From: an uncultured Hymenobacter sp.
Lineage (GTDB): Bacteria; Bacteroidota; Bacteroidia; Cytophagales; Hymenobacteraceae
DNA: 9,430 nt
Assembly (NCBI GenBank): GCA_937871705.1
Contig: CALMOO010000517.1
Location: 1-9,430 of the forward strand
Direction of reading: 5' to 3'
This document shows, one piece after another, positions 1 to 5,783 of this stretch. Within the stretch, counting starts at the first letter, position 1. Every line of letters starts with the position of its first letter. The notes beneath the pieces were generated by a model, which had not been told where the DNA came from, did no database searches, and saw only the letters and a list, made by a program, of their open reading frames with translations. The position numbers were made by a program, and so were the translations under genes.

Positions 1-68
1 AGAGCTTTTGCTTGCAACTGTTTACTATAACTACTAGGGTGTACACTGTCGTAAAATATTCACCTCTT

Positions 69-167
69 ATTGCGAGTACAGTACGGCAACCGCCGCAGAG
101 CGAGTCGTTCGGGCATCATTCTGCGGCGGTTGCCGCGTCCTTGCTTGATGCGCAACATGCTCGCAAT
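69..167. repeat. nested REP-like inverted repeat
   Basis: The outer arms ATTGCGAG (69-76) and CTCGCAAT (160-167) are exact reverse complements. Inside them, 16-bp perfect arms (84-99 and 120-135, CGGCAACCGCCGCAGA and its complement) flank a 20-nt loop. The right edge continues as CTCGCAATGACAAGCG, which resembles the 'TCATTGCGAG' ends of palindromic dispersed repeats found in many high-GC bacterial genomes. It sits in non-coding sequence and has no reading frame of its own that looks real. Its family is not identified; it could be a REP/MITE-like unit mobilised in trans. Confidence 0.7.
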
Positions 168-201
168 GACAAGCGATTATACCTGTTAATAGCTCCTGGC
201 C

Positions 202-236
202 CAAACATTCTCTAGACAGTGTATGGAGAATGTTTG
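202..236. repeat. hairpin with 11-bp perfect stem
   Basis: CAAACATTCTC (202-212) pairs exactly with GAGAATGTTTG (226-236) around a 13-nt loop. No T-run follows on either strand, so an ordinary intrinsic terminator is not well supported. It lies 6 bp before a second palindrome at 243-269. The pair may be the ends or remnant of a small mobile element, or a structured RNA. Function unknown. Confidence 0.6.
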
Positions 237-242
237 AGCTCG

Positions 243-269
243 AATTCTGCAGACGCCGTCTGCAGAATT
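243..269. repeat. 27-bp near-perfect palindrome
   Basis: AATTCTGCAGACG (243-255) and CGTCTGCAGAATT (257-269) are exact reverse complements around a single C at 256. The almost absent loop favours a duplex-DNA site (protein binding, recombination, or two abutted terminal inverted repeats) over an RNA terminator. No gene nearby explains it. Confidence 0.65.
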
Positions 270-459
270 AGGGTAAGAAAAGGCGCTCTTCAATTGCTTA
301 TGGAGGCTAGTTGATACCTGGAGTAGGCCTAGCAATAATCAGTTAGAAGTCGAAAAGCCAGGGTGCTCCCAAAACTTTGTAGTGGCATAAAATAAATTTT
401 ATTAATTTGATAAAATACTTTGACTGATAGCAACTTACTTGACTTTATGAGTTGCGCGA
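270..459. other. non-coding AT-richer stretch before umuD
   Basis: No reading frame here looks real. The stretch becomes AT-rich from about 380. It contains one short inverted repeat, ATAAAAT (387-393) against ATTTTAT (396-402). TAATTTG and TACTTTG sequences around 403-422 resemble the Bacteroidota -7 box but are one base short of its spacing. It is probably upstream regulatory sequence for umuD; nothing more specific can be supported. Confidence 0.4.
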
Positions 460-515
460 CTACTAACATGTTTAACATATAGCAAACTAATTAGGTTAGT
501 AGGCTCGTATACTTG
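460..515 (+). promoter_or_regulatory. candidate umuD promoter and operator
   Basis: CTACTAAC (460-467) and GTTAGTAG (495-502) are exact inverted repeats. Nested in them are the palindrome AACATGTT (465-472) and ACTAA-N5-TTAGT (486-500). TATACTTG (508-515) matches the Bacteroidota -7 consensus TAnnTTTG at all but one position and would place transcription start near 520, upstream of the ATG at 543. I see no good -33 TTTG. umuDC genes are normally under LexA control, so one of these dyads may be the LexA site, but no LexA consensus for this group is assumed here. Confidence 0.4.
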
Positions 516-542
516 CAGCGTATAACACGTTGCTTGCCTGCT

Positions 543-1007
543 ATGACCAATTTATTGCTGCTTGGGGATGTCCGGCTAGATGCGGGGCTTATCCCATTTA
601 TTGACACATTGCTGGTGTGCGGATTTCCATCGCCGGCGGATGACTACCAATCGGAGCTGGTGGACCTGAACCGGCTGATGCTGCGGCACCCGGATGCGTC
701 GTTTCTGGCGCGGGCGGTGGGCGAGAGCATGCGTGGAGCTGGTATTCACGACGGGGACGTGCTGGCGGTAGACCGCAGCATGGAGCCGCGCGATGGAGAT
801 ATTGTGGTGGCGTGCGTGGAGGGCGAGTTCACGGTGAAGCGGTTGCGCCAGGGGATAGACTCGGTGGCGCTGGTGGCGGAGAATGCGGCTTTTGAGCCGA
901 TAGTGGTGCGCGACCAGGAGGCGCTGCGAATTTGGGGGGTAGTGGTGGCGGTGCTGCACCCACTGGTGGGGGAAAGGCGGAGGGGGAAGGGGTATGTGCG
1001 GATGTAG
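543..1007 (+). CDS. umuD: UmuD-like SOS response peptidase (S24 family)
   Basis: Small LexA-like serine peptidase that cleaves itself with RecA help and, as UmuD', partners UmuC in translesion DNA polymerase V. Numbered from ATG 543 (154 aa), the cleavage site is Cys26-Gly27 (VCGFPSPADDY), the catalytic serine is Ser62 (GESM) and the lysine is Lys99 (FTVKRL). Spacing matches E. coli UmuD (Cys24-Gly25, Ser60, Lys97) almost exactly. A TTG at 513 is in frame and would add ten residues, but a possible -7 box covers it, so I prefer the ATG. The last dozen residues (VGERRRGKGYVRM) extend beyond the usual family end and are encoded by G-rich sequence running into an intergenic repeat that contains the stop codon. 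umuC follows on the same strand. Confidence 0.93.
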   Translation: MTNLLLLGDVRLDAGLIPFIDTLLVCGFPSPADDYQSELVDLNRLMLRHPDASFLARAVGESMRGAGIHDGDVLAVDRSMEPRDGDIVVACVEGEFTVKRLRQGIDSVALVAENAAFEPIVVRDQEALRIWGVVVAVLHPLVGERRRGKGYVRM

Positions 1008-1152
1008 CGCCTCACCCCCAGCCCCTCTCCGAAAAGGAGAGGGGAGCCTGCCGACTGTGGACGTGGCGCCTTACTCCTATGAAAAGGAGAAGGGAGCCTG
1101 ACGACTTCTTGCGTTTACCTCTGCTCCTTCACCTCACCCCTACCCTCCCACC
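1004..1152. repeat. tandem degenerate intergenic repeat between umuD and umuC
   Basis: Positions 1031-1056 and 1081-1106 match at 24 of 26 bases. They are preceded by related starts, GTAGCGCCT (1004-1012) and GTGGCGCCT (1063-1071). The first copy forms a strong hairpin with a 9-bp stem, CCCCTCTCC (1022-1030) against GGAGAGGGG (1036-1044), and loop GAAAA. The second copy is shortened and keeps only a 5-bp stem (1074-1078 / 1085-1089). A third partial start, CCTCACCCC, recurs at 1132-1140 just before umuC. This resembles the widespread 'CCTCACCCCC...CTCTCC...GGAGAGGGG' class of dispersed repeats. The hairpin could lower umuC expression relative to umuD. No T-run follows. Confidence 0.75.
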
Positions 1153-1154
1153 CT

Positions 1155-2474
1155 ATGTTTGGCTTGGTTGATTGCAATAATTTTTACGCTTCGTGTGAGC
1201 GGGTATTTCGGCCGGAGCTGGAGGGGCGGCCGGTGGTGGTGCTCAGCAATAATGATGGGTGCGTGATAGCGCGGTCGCAGGAGGCGAAGGTGCTGGGGGT
1301 GCGGATGGGCGAGCCGTACTTCAAGGTGCGGGAGCTGATGGAGCGGCACGGCGTGGTGGTATGCTCGTCGAACTACGAGCTGTACGGGGACATGTCGCGG
1401 CGCGTGATGTGGTGCCTGAGCCAAGTGGCGCCGGCGGTGGAGGTGTATTCGATAGATGAGGCCTTTCTAGACTTGGCGGGGATGGCACAGCACTGTGCTT
1501 TGGAGAGAAAGCGCTACCGCGACTTGACGGATTGGGCGGGCGAGGTGCGCGGAACCGTGCAGCAGCGCACGGGGATTCCGGTGTGCGTGGGCGTGGCTCC
1601 TACTAAGACGCTGGCTAAGCTGGCCAACCGGCTGGCCAAAATTGCCAAGCTGGCCAACTCGGGGCCGGGCGTATTGGTGCTGAGTGATGAAGCGCAGCGG
1701 CGCGAGGCGCTGGCGCAGGTGGCTGTAGGGGACGTATGGGGCGTGGGCAGCCGGTCGGCGGCCAAGCTGGCGGCGGTAGGTATCCGAACGGCGGGCGAGC
1801 TGGCGGGGGTAGGCGACGCCTGGGCGCGGAAGAACCTGGGTGGCGTGGTGGGCGCGCGGCTGCTTCACGAGCTGCGGGGGTTTCCGTGCGCGGGGGTGGC
1901 CGTGGAGGATGAGGCCCGTAAGTCGCTAGCTTGCACGCGCTCGTTTGGGCAGCCGCTGACAGAGCTGGCCGACATGGCGGGGGCCGTGGCTAGCCACGCG
2001 GCGCGGGCCGGGGAGAAGCTGCGACGACAGGGGCTGGAAGCGCGGCTGCTGACGGTGTTTGTGGAAACGAGCAAGTACGCGGGGCTTCCCCCACCCTACT
2101 CGTTTTCGGCGCAACTAACGCTGCCAGTAGCTACTGATGACACCCTGACCCTGGTGCGCGCGGCGCAATGCGGCCTGGAGCGGCTATGGCGGCCGGGCCG
2201 GCGCTACGTGAAGGCGGGGGTAGTGCTGGATGGACTAGAGCGGGCCGGGGCCGACCAGCAGGCTTTGCTGTTTGCAGAGGTGGCCCGGTCGCCGGAACGG
2301 TCGAAGCTGATGCGGGCGATGGATGCGCTTAATGAGCGCTATGGAACCGGCACGGTGAAGGTAGGTGCGGCGGTGGCGCGGCCTGGACAGCGCGAGGCGT
2401 GGGCCATGCGGCGAGACGTGAGGAGCCCGGCGTTTACCACGAAATGGGGGGAGCTGTGGGGGCTGAGGTGTTAA
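1155..2474 (+). CDS. umuC: UmuC, catalytic subunit of translesion DNA polymerase V (Y family)
   Basis: Error-prone Y-family polymerase that copies past DNA lesions with UmuD'. The 439-residue length is close to E. coli UmuC. The start MFGLVDCNNFYASCERVF carries metal ligand Asp6. VVVLSNNDGCVIAR (28-40) and SSNYELYGDM (71-80) are family signatures, and YSIDEAFLDL supplies catalytic Asp101 and Glu102. GVAPTKTLAKLANRLAK (147-162) and the helix-hairpin-helix region near VWGVGSRSAAKL (194-205) follow. QALLF (369-373) is a plausible beta-clamp-binding motif. Residues from about 379 to the end (MDALNERYG ... W.M.R ... SPAFTTKW) match the UmuC C-terminal DUF4113 domain. The reading frame is intact and codons are strongly G/C-rich. 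ATG 1155 begins exactly at the conserved N-terminus. The gene pairs with umuD upstream, probably as one SOS-induced transcript. Confidence 0.96.
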   Translation: MFGLVDCNNFYASCERVFRPELEGRPVVVLSNNDGCVIARSQEAKVLGVRMGEPYFKVRELMERHGVVVCSSNYELYGDMSRRVMWCLSQVAPAVEVYSIDEAFLDLAGMAQHCALERKRYRDLTDWAGEVRGTVQQRTGIPVCVGVAPTKTLAKLANRLAKIAKLANSGPGVLVLSDEAQRREALAQVAVGDVWGVGSRSAAKLAAVGIRTAGELAGVGDAWARKNLGGVVGARLLHELRGFPCAGVAVEDEARKSLACTRSFGQPLTELADMAGAVASHAARAGEKLRRQGLEARLLTVFVETSKYAGLPPPYSFSAQLTLPVATDDTLTLVRAAQCGLERLWRPGRRYVKAGVVLDGLERAGADQQALLFAEVARSPERSKLMRAMDALNERYGTGTVKVGAAVARPGQREAWAMRRDVRSPAFTTKWGELWGLRC

Positions 2475-2513
2475 CTGAATTTACTACTCTATTCTATTTC
2501 TATACCGGTACAC

Positions 2514-2780
2514 ATGGCAACTGCACGGTTTTTAATTGAGGCAAAGGTTGAGCGCCAACTTAGTATGAGTCAAGAGCGCATTATCGAGATTAGCCGGCCG
2601 GGGCGGGCTCCGTGGGAGCTGGTGCTACCGGCCCAGCTCGACCAGGGCGACACGACGGCGGAACTGGTAAGCTTTGTGACGGAGCAGTATCTGCTGGCGG
2701 TGGCGGCCAAGGGTGGGCGCATCCGCTGGGAGATGGTGTACGCGGTGGTGAAAATGACGCTGGAGCAGGCGTCGGGCTAG
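2514..2780 (+). CDS. hypothetical 88-residue protein
   Basis: I do not recognise this protein. It begins with ATG 40 bp after umuC and shares its G/C-rich codon use. The sequence (MATARFLIEAKVERQL ... RWEMVYAVVKMTLEQASG) has no signal peptide, membrane span or cysteine. The first half looks beta-rich (RIIEISRPGRAPWELVLP) and the second helical (TAELVSFVTEQYLLAVAAK, then MVYAVVKMTLEQ). It may be co-transcribed with umuDC, but nothing shows a link to DNA repair. A frame +1 alternative over 2612-2881 is glycine/arginine-rich and reads like a shadow. Confidence 0.6.
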   Translation: MATARFLIEAKVERQLSMSQERIIEISRPGRAPWELVLPAQLDQGDTTAELVSFVTEQYLLAVAAKGGRIRWEMVYAVVKMTLEQASG

Positions 2781-2802
2781 CCTCACGGCCCCCTGTGAGG
2801 CT
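2779..2802. repeat. hairpin at the end of the 88-residue gene
   Basis: AGCCTCAC (2779-2786) pairs exactly with GTGAGGCT (2795-2802) over an 8-nt loop, beginning inside the stop codon. No T-run follows, so it is at best an atypical transcript end. The CCTCAC start resembles the repeat between umuD and umuC. Confidence 0.45.
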
Positions 2803-2831
2803 GACCCCGGTTCGCTTTAATCGCGTCCCCC

Positions 2832-2854
2832 AAGGAGATGGGAGCCAGACGACC
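2832..2854. repeat. diverged copy of the umuD-umuC intergenic repeat
   Basis: These 23 bases (AAGGAGATGGGAGCCAGACG...) match 1084-1106 at 20 of 23 positions. The matching stem partner seen in the first copy is missing. The copy shows that the repeat is dispersed and that this gap between genes is repeat debris rather than lost coding sequence. Confidence 0.55.
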
Positions 2855-2948
2855 TGGGCTTTGACTTTAGAACCGCTTTAGGCATTGCGGCGGCCGAATA
2901 ACATTCAGGCCGCTACTTTTGGAAGCTCGCTTACTTCCGCTAACAGCC

Positions 2949-3917
2949 GTGAACTACCTCGCTTCCTACCTGACTCGACTTGTTAAGCTAAGGGTGGATT
3001 CGGAGAAGGTTGACGGGGTAAAAGTAGAATCGCCCTATAAGCCGGCGCTGCTGCTAGCCGTGCTGGAGGGGGTAGAGGAAGGGCTAATTCGAGATAATCG
3101 GATTGCGATTACGCCGGAGCTAATTGCGGCTTTCAAGGCGTACTGCCAGCTGCTGAGTCCGGGGCCGGTGTACGCGGCTTCCCCATTTCAGCTACCGTTT
3201 TTTCACTTGCAGAGCAGCGGCTTCTGGCATTTGCACGCTTGGCCAGGGAAGGAGATGGTGCTGACCTCGTCGAAGTCGGTGCGCAGCTTTGGGCACTTGC
3301 GGGAGGTCATTGCCTACGCTTCGCTGGATACGGCGCTGTGGGAACTGGTGCAGCAGCCGGTGGCGCGGGAGGATGTTAGGCAGGCGCTATTAGTGCGCTA
3401 CTTCCCGCTGACGCGACACTATTTCCGGCCGCGGGCGGGGCAGGAAAAGCTGGATAACCTGGGGCGACTGATGCTGGAGGAGCCGGCGGCCGTGTATAAC
3501 CGGGCGGTGGATGTGGCGGATGAAACGGAGGTGCTGGTGCGCAGCGCCGTATTTAGTCGGGAGGTGTTGCGGGCGTACCAGTCGACTTGCGCGGTGTCGG
3601 GCTTGCAGCTGGTAAGCACGACGGGGGCAGCTCCTCTACTCGATGCCTGCCACATCGTGCCCTGGTCGGTGAGCCACGATGATACTATTGGTAACGGGCT
3701 GGCGCTGTGCCCAAACTTGCACCGGGCATTTGACCGGCACCTATTTTGGATTGATGGCGACTATCGGGTGCAGGTGGCGGAGGGGTTTGGAGAGCTGGGC
3801 GGGCACGAGTACGGAGTGCAGCGCTTCAATGGGAAGCAGCTCAGGTTACCTGAGGCACGCAAGTCATGGCCACGGGCAGAGAACCTATTGAAGCAACATC
3901 AGTATAAAGTCGGGTAA
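2949..3917 (+). CDS. HNH_2-type endonuclease, probable restriction/defence nuclease
   Basis: Predicted DNA endonuclease. Numbered from GTG 2949 (322 aa), the C-terminal nuclease region begins at Cys214 (TCAVSGLQL) and carries DACHIVPWS with His235, then NGLALCPNLHRAFD with Asn249, Cys254 and His258. This is the ordered H-N-H arrangement of the HNH_2 group. The N-terminal part (YLASYLTRLVKLRVD ... SPYKPALLLAVLEGVEEGLI) resembles the helical domain seen in 'putative restriction endonuclease' relatives, which usually start close to this point. A TTG at 2919 would add ten unremarkable residues, so the start is uncertain. The last codons and the stop lie inside the left palindrome at 3904-3933. 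Substrate unknown; its place beside a restriction-modification block fits a defence role, perhaps methylation-dependent cleavage, which is inference. Confidence 0.82.
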   Translation: MNYLASYLTRLVKLRVDSEKVDGVKVESPYKPALLLAVLEGVEEGLIRDNRIAITPELIAAFKAYCQLLSPGPVYAASPFQLPFFHLQSSGFWHLHAWPGKEMVLTSSKSVRSFGHLREVIAYASLDTALWELVQQPVAREDVRQALLVRYFPLTRHYFRPRAGQEKLDNLGRLMLEEPAAVYNRAVDVADETEVLVRSAVFSREVLRAYQSTCAVSGLQLVSTTGAAPLLDACHIVPWSVSHDDTIGNGLALCPNLHRAFDRHLFWIDGDYRVQVAEGFGELGGHEYGVQRFNGKQLRLPEARKSWPRAENLLKQHQYKVG

Positions 3918-3933
3918 ATTTACCCGACTTTAT
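3904..3933. promoter_or_regulatory. operator palindrome O1 (30-bp perfect)
   Basis: The 15-bp arms 3904-3918 and 3919-3933 are exact reverse complements with no spacer. The central 20 bp, GTCGGGTAAATTTACCCGAC (3909-3928), recur exactly at 3963-3982. It overlaps the last three codons and stop of the HNH gene. The centre lies 54 bp (about five helical turns) from that of the second site, so two bound dimers would face the same side of the helix. The likely binder is the HTH protein encoded just downstream. Confidence 0.75.
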
Positions 3934-3940
3934 TATTTTA
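3904..3940 (+). terminator. possible terminator of the HNH gene
   Basis: When transcribed, the O1 palindrome could fold into a GC-containing stem followed by the T-rich tract TATTATTTTA (3931-3940). The AT-only centre would form the loop. The same bases may therefore end the HNH transcript and bind a repressor. The T tract is interrupted by A, so the call is moderate. Confidence 0.4.
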
Positions 3941-3955
3941 TGCGGATTTATGCCA

Positions 3956-3963
3956 TATATTTG
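3956..3963 (+). promoter_or_regulatory. Bacteroidota -7 promoter box
   Basis: TATATTTG matches TAnnTTTG, the -7 consensus of Bacteroidota housekeeping sigma factor, at every fixed position. A -33 element would fall in the T-rich tract near 3929-3940, where only loose TTTA matches occur. Transcription would start around 3967-3970, inside the second palindrome, giving a leader of under 20 nt before ATG 3986. The last base of the box is the first base of the repeated operator core, so a bound repressor would cover the promoter. Confidence 0.65.
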
Positions 3964-3983
3964 TCGGGTAAATTTACCCGACA
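3962..3983. promoter_or_regulatory. operator palindrome O2 (22-bp perfect)
   Basis: The 11-bp arms 3962-3972 and 3973-3983 are exact reverse complements, and the core is identical to that of O1. It covers the end of the -7 box and the probable transcription start and ends 2 bp before ATG 3986. This is the position expected for a repression site of an autoregulated gene. Confidence 0.75.
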
Positions 3984-3985
3984 TC

Positions 3986-5176
3986 ATGGAGACTATTGAA
4001 GAGCTACTGCGTGATGCTAATTCGCGCTTTGAAGCCGTCGACTTACGACAGCAGTTCGAAGCAAGGTTGCTGGCGCTTGGGGTGACCCAGCATCAGGCCC
4101 AGCAACTGCTAGAGATTGAGAACAAAGCTTTACACGCTATTCTAGATGGGTCAGCCAAAAGGATTGACTATGCCAACGCGTTAAAGTTAGCTCGCTTTCT
4201 GCGGCTTAACGATAACGAGTTTGCCAGTTTGTATGCTCGCCAAAATGTAACGGTAAAAGAGGATGTGGACCGGGTACAGATGAAGACGTGGCTTTTAGAC
4301 ACGTTTGATTTGAAGGGCCTTAAGCAAGGGAACGTACTGGCTGGCAAATCGAGCCCAGAAGAAGTAGCAACTCGATTGCGGGAGTTTTTCGGACTTGGGG
4401 AAGCGGATGGGTTCGAAACAGGTGCTATCACCTCGCTCTTCATGCAATCGAAGCGCAGTGCTAGCGATAAGATGCGCGACTTCTGGGTAAGGTCGGCTCA
4501 TGCTCACCTAGTAGGATTGCAGAATCCCTACCCCTATGAGCGTAAGCAGCTGCTGGAGCTAATACCGAAGATTAGACCCTTCACGCAGAATGTGGCGCAA
4601 GGACTAGCTACGGTGGTACAGGCGCTGTATCGGTGCGGAGTAACCGTAATGTATCAGCCGTTACTACGCAATGTATTAGTGCATGGCGCTACGCTGGCCG
4701 TGCAGGACAAGCCTGGTATTGTGTTGACGGACTATAATAAAAGCTACCCGACGCTGTGGTTTGCCCTCTTGCATGAGCTGCACCACGTGCTGTACGACTG
4801 GGAGGAGATTCGTGCTAACCGGGTGCACCTGACCGGCGACCCCGACATCTTTTTGCTGAATGAAGATAAGGCCAACGACTTTGCGCGGGAGTATCTGTGC
4901 TCACGTGACAAGAGCAAGTACGTCCGTCCGTTCTTAGGTAATGCGGTGGTAGTAGCTAAGAAAGCGCAGGAGTGGCAGATTCACCCGAGCATCGTGTACA
5001 ACTTCGCGATGTACGATATGCACCAAGCGGGCGATGATAAAGCCTGGACCAAGTACCGGTCGCAGTTCCCGAACGTGGAGCTAGCACTCGACGGGCTAAA
5101 CGTATTCTCCTGGTCGAGCACAGTGCTGGAAAATACAACGGCACTCAAAAAACAAGTATTCGCCTTTTACCAATAA
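3986..5176 (+). CDS. HTH (XRE-like) regulator fused to ImmA/IrrE-type zinc metallopeptidase
   Basis: Predicted 396-residue DNA-binding regulator with a peptidase domain. Residues about 24-75 (FEARLLALGVTQHQAQQLLEI ... ILDGSAKRIDYANALKLARFL) look like an XRE-type helix-turn-helix. The zinc-peptidase motif is HELHH at 263-267 within LLHELHHVLYDW, followed by NEDKANDFAREYL (292-304), the usual third-ligand region of ImmA/IrrE proteins. Known relatives cleave a repressor after a stress signal (ImmA on ImmR, IrrE on DdrO). Here both functions sit in one chain, so self-cleavage or cleavage of a partner is possible but unproven. ATG 3950 is in frame, but it lies upstream of the -7 box, so ATG 3986 is preferred. 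By eye its base composition is less GC-rich than umuC. A 179-residue gene follows after 5 bp. Confidence 0.85.
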   Translation: METIEELLRDANSRFEAVDLRQQFEARLLALGVTQHQAQQLLEIENKALHAILDGSAKRIDYANALKLARFLRLNDNEFASLYARQNVTVKEDVDRVQMKTWLLDTFDLKGLKQGNVLAGKSSPEEVATRLREFFGLGEADGFETGAITSLFMQSKRSASDKMRDFWVRSAHAHLVGLQNPYPYERKQLLELIPKIRPFTQNVAQGLATVVQALYRCGVTVMYQPLLRNVLVHGATLAVQDKPGIVLTDYNKSYPTLWFALLHELHHVLYDWEEIRANRVHLTGDPDIFLLNEDKANDFAREYLCSRDKSKYVRPFLGNAVVVAKKAQEWQIHPSIVYNFAMYDMHQAGDDKAWTKYRSQFPNVELALDGLNVFSWSSTVLENTTALKKQVFAFYQ

Positions 5177-5181
5177 GCACC

Positions 5182-5721
5182 ATGCAAGACCCTAACGACC
5201 AAGCGCCCGTGGATGGCGAGGACATTACCCCCGTCGACACGACCGCTACGCCGGACCAAGGCACCAAGCTAACGCCCGAGGATGAAGAGCGGGCGATGTT
5301 GCTCGCCAGCACTGATGCGGTGAAAGGCGAGCAGCTAAAAATTTCGCTCACTGGTGAAGTTGTTACCGAACAGGAGCTGCGCGACTATGCAGTAGGCTAC
5401 GTGTCGGACCCGGAAAACATGTACAATATGTACTACTTGGGCATTGACAAGCTGCTGAAAAAGTATCTCCCGCAAAGTAAGTTTCACAAGGAAGACAGAG
5501 ACCGGATTTACGAGGAGAAAAACACCTACCTTACCAGGGGCCATCGCATTCGACCCAATGGGCGGCGGGGGGCCGATGGACGTATGGGCTACGCAACTGA
5601 TGCGGAAACGATACTAAACCTGGTAATCCACTGGGCAGCCACCAGCCGCAATATGGCGGTGCTATACGCGCAGCTACTGGACCTGAATGTAAAAAGCGGC
5701 TACGGAATGCCAGCGGCGTAA
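5182..5721 (+). CDS. unrecognised 179-residue protein, partner of the HTH-peptidase gene
   Basis: I do not recognise a family. The ATG is 5 bp after the stop of the HTH-peptidase gene, so the two are almost certainly co-transcribed and perhaps co-translated. The N-terminal 40 residues are acidic, rich in Asp, Pro and Thr, and probably disordered (QDPNDQAPVDGEDITPVDT). Residues 63-112 look helical (EQELRDYAVGYVSDPENMY, then LGIDKLLKKYLPQ). A basic stretch lies at 119-134 (RGHRIRPNGRRGADGR), followed by a helical segment ATDAETILNLVIHWAATSRN (138-157). There is no signal peptide or membrane span. The basic patch could contact nucleic acid. It may be the substrate or co-regulator of the peptidase, or an unrelated effector; none of these is shown. 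Confidence 0.75.
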   Translation: MQDPNDQAPVDGEDITPVDTTATPDQGTKLTPEDEERAMLLASTDAVKGEQLKISLTGEVVTEQELRDYAVGYVSDPENMYNMYYLGIDKLLKKYLPQSKFHKEDRDRIYEEKNTYLTRGHRIRPNGRRGADGRMGYATDAETILNLVIHWAATSRNMAVLYAQLLDLNVKSGYGMPAA

Positions 5722-5783
5722 CTGCAACATGGTCGAGCAAAGGTCAATCCGCTTATTTACGCTTCCTACCCTATTAGAATTAT

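Noticed and set aside
12..215. 67-codon + strand frame at the left edge
   Set aside because: It runs straight through the nested inverted repeat at 69-167, and its composition does not look like protein-coding sequence.
932..1171. 79-codon + strand frame between umuD and umuC
   Set aside because: It overlaps the end of umuD and the start of umuC in another frame and is made of the intergenic repeat.
2612..2881. 89-codon frame overlapping the small gene after umuC
   Set aside because: Its Gly/Ala/Arg-rich translation is typical of a shadow of the G/C-rich gene at 2514-2780.
3950..3985. upstream ATG at 3950 as start of the HTH-peptidase
   Set aside because: It precedes the -7 box at 3956-3963, so it would not be in the transcript from that promoter; the added residues (MPYICRVNLPDI) just translate promoter and operator DNA.
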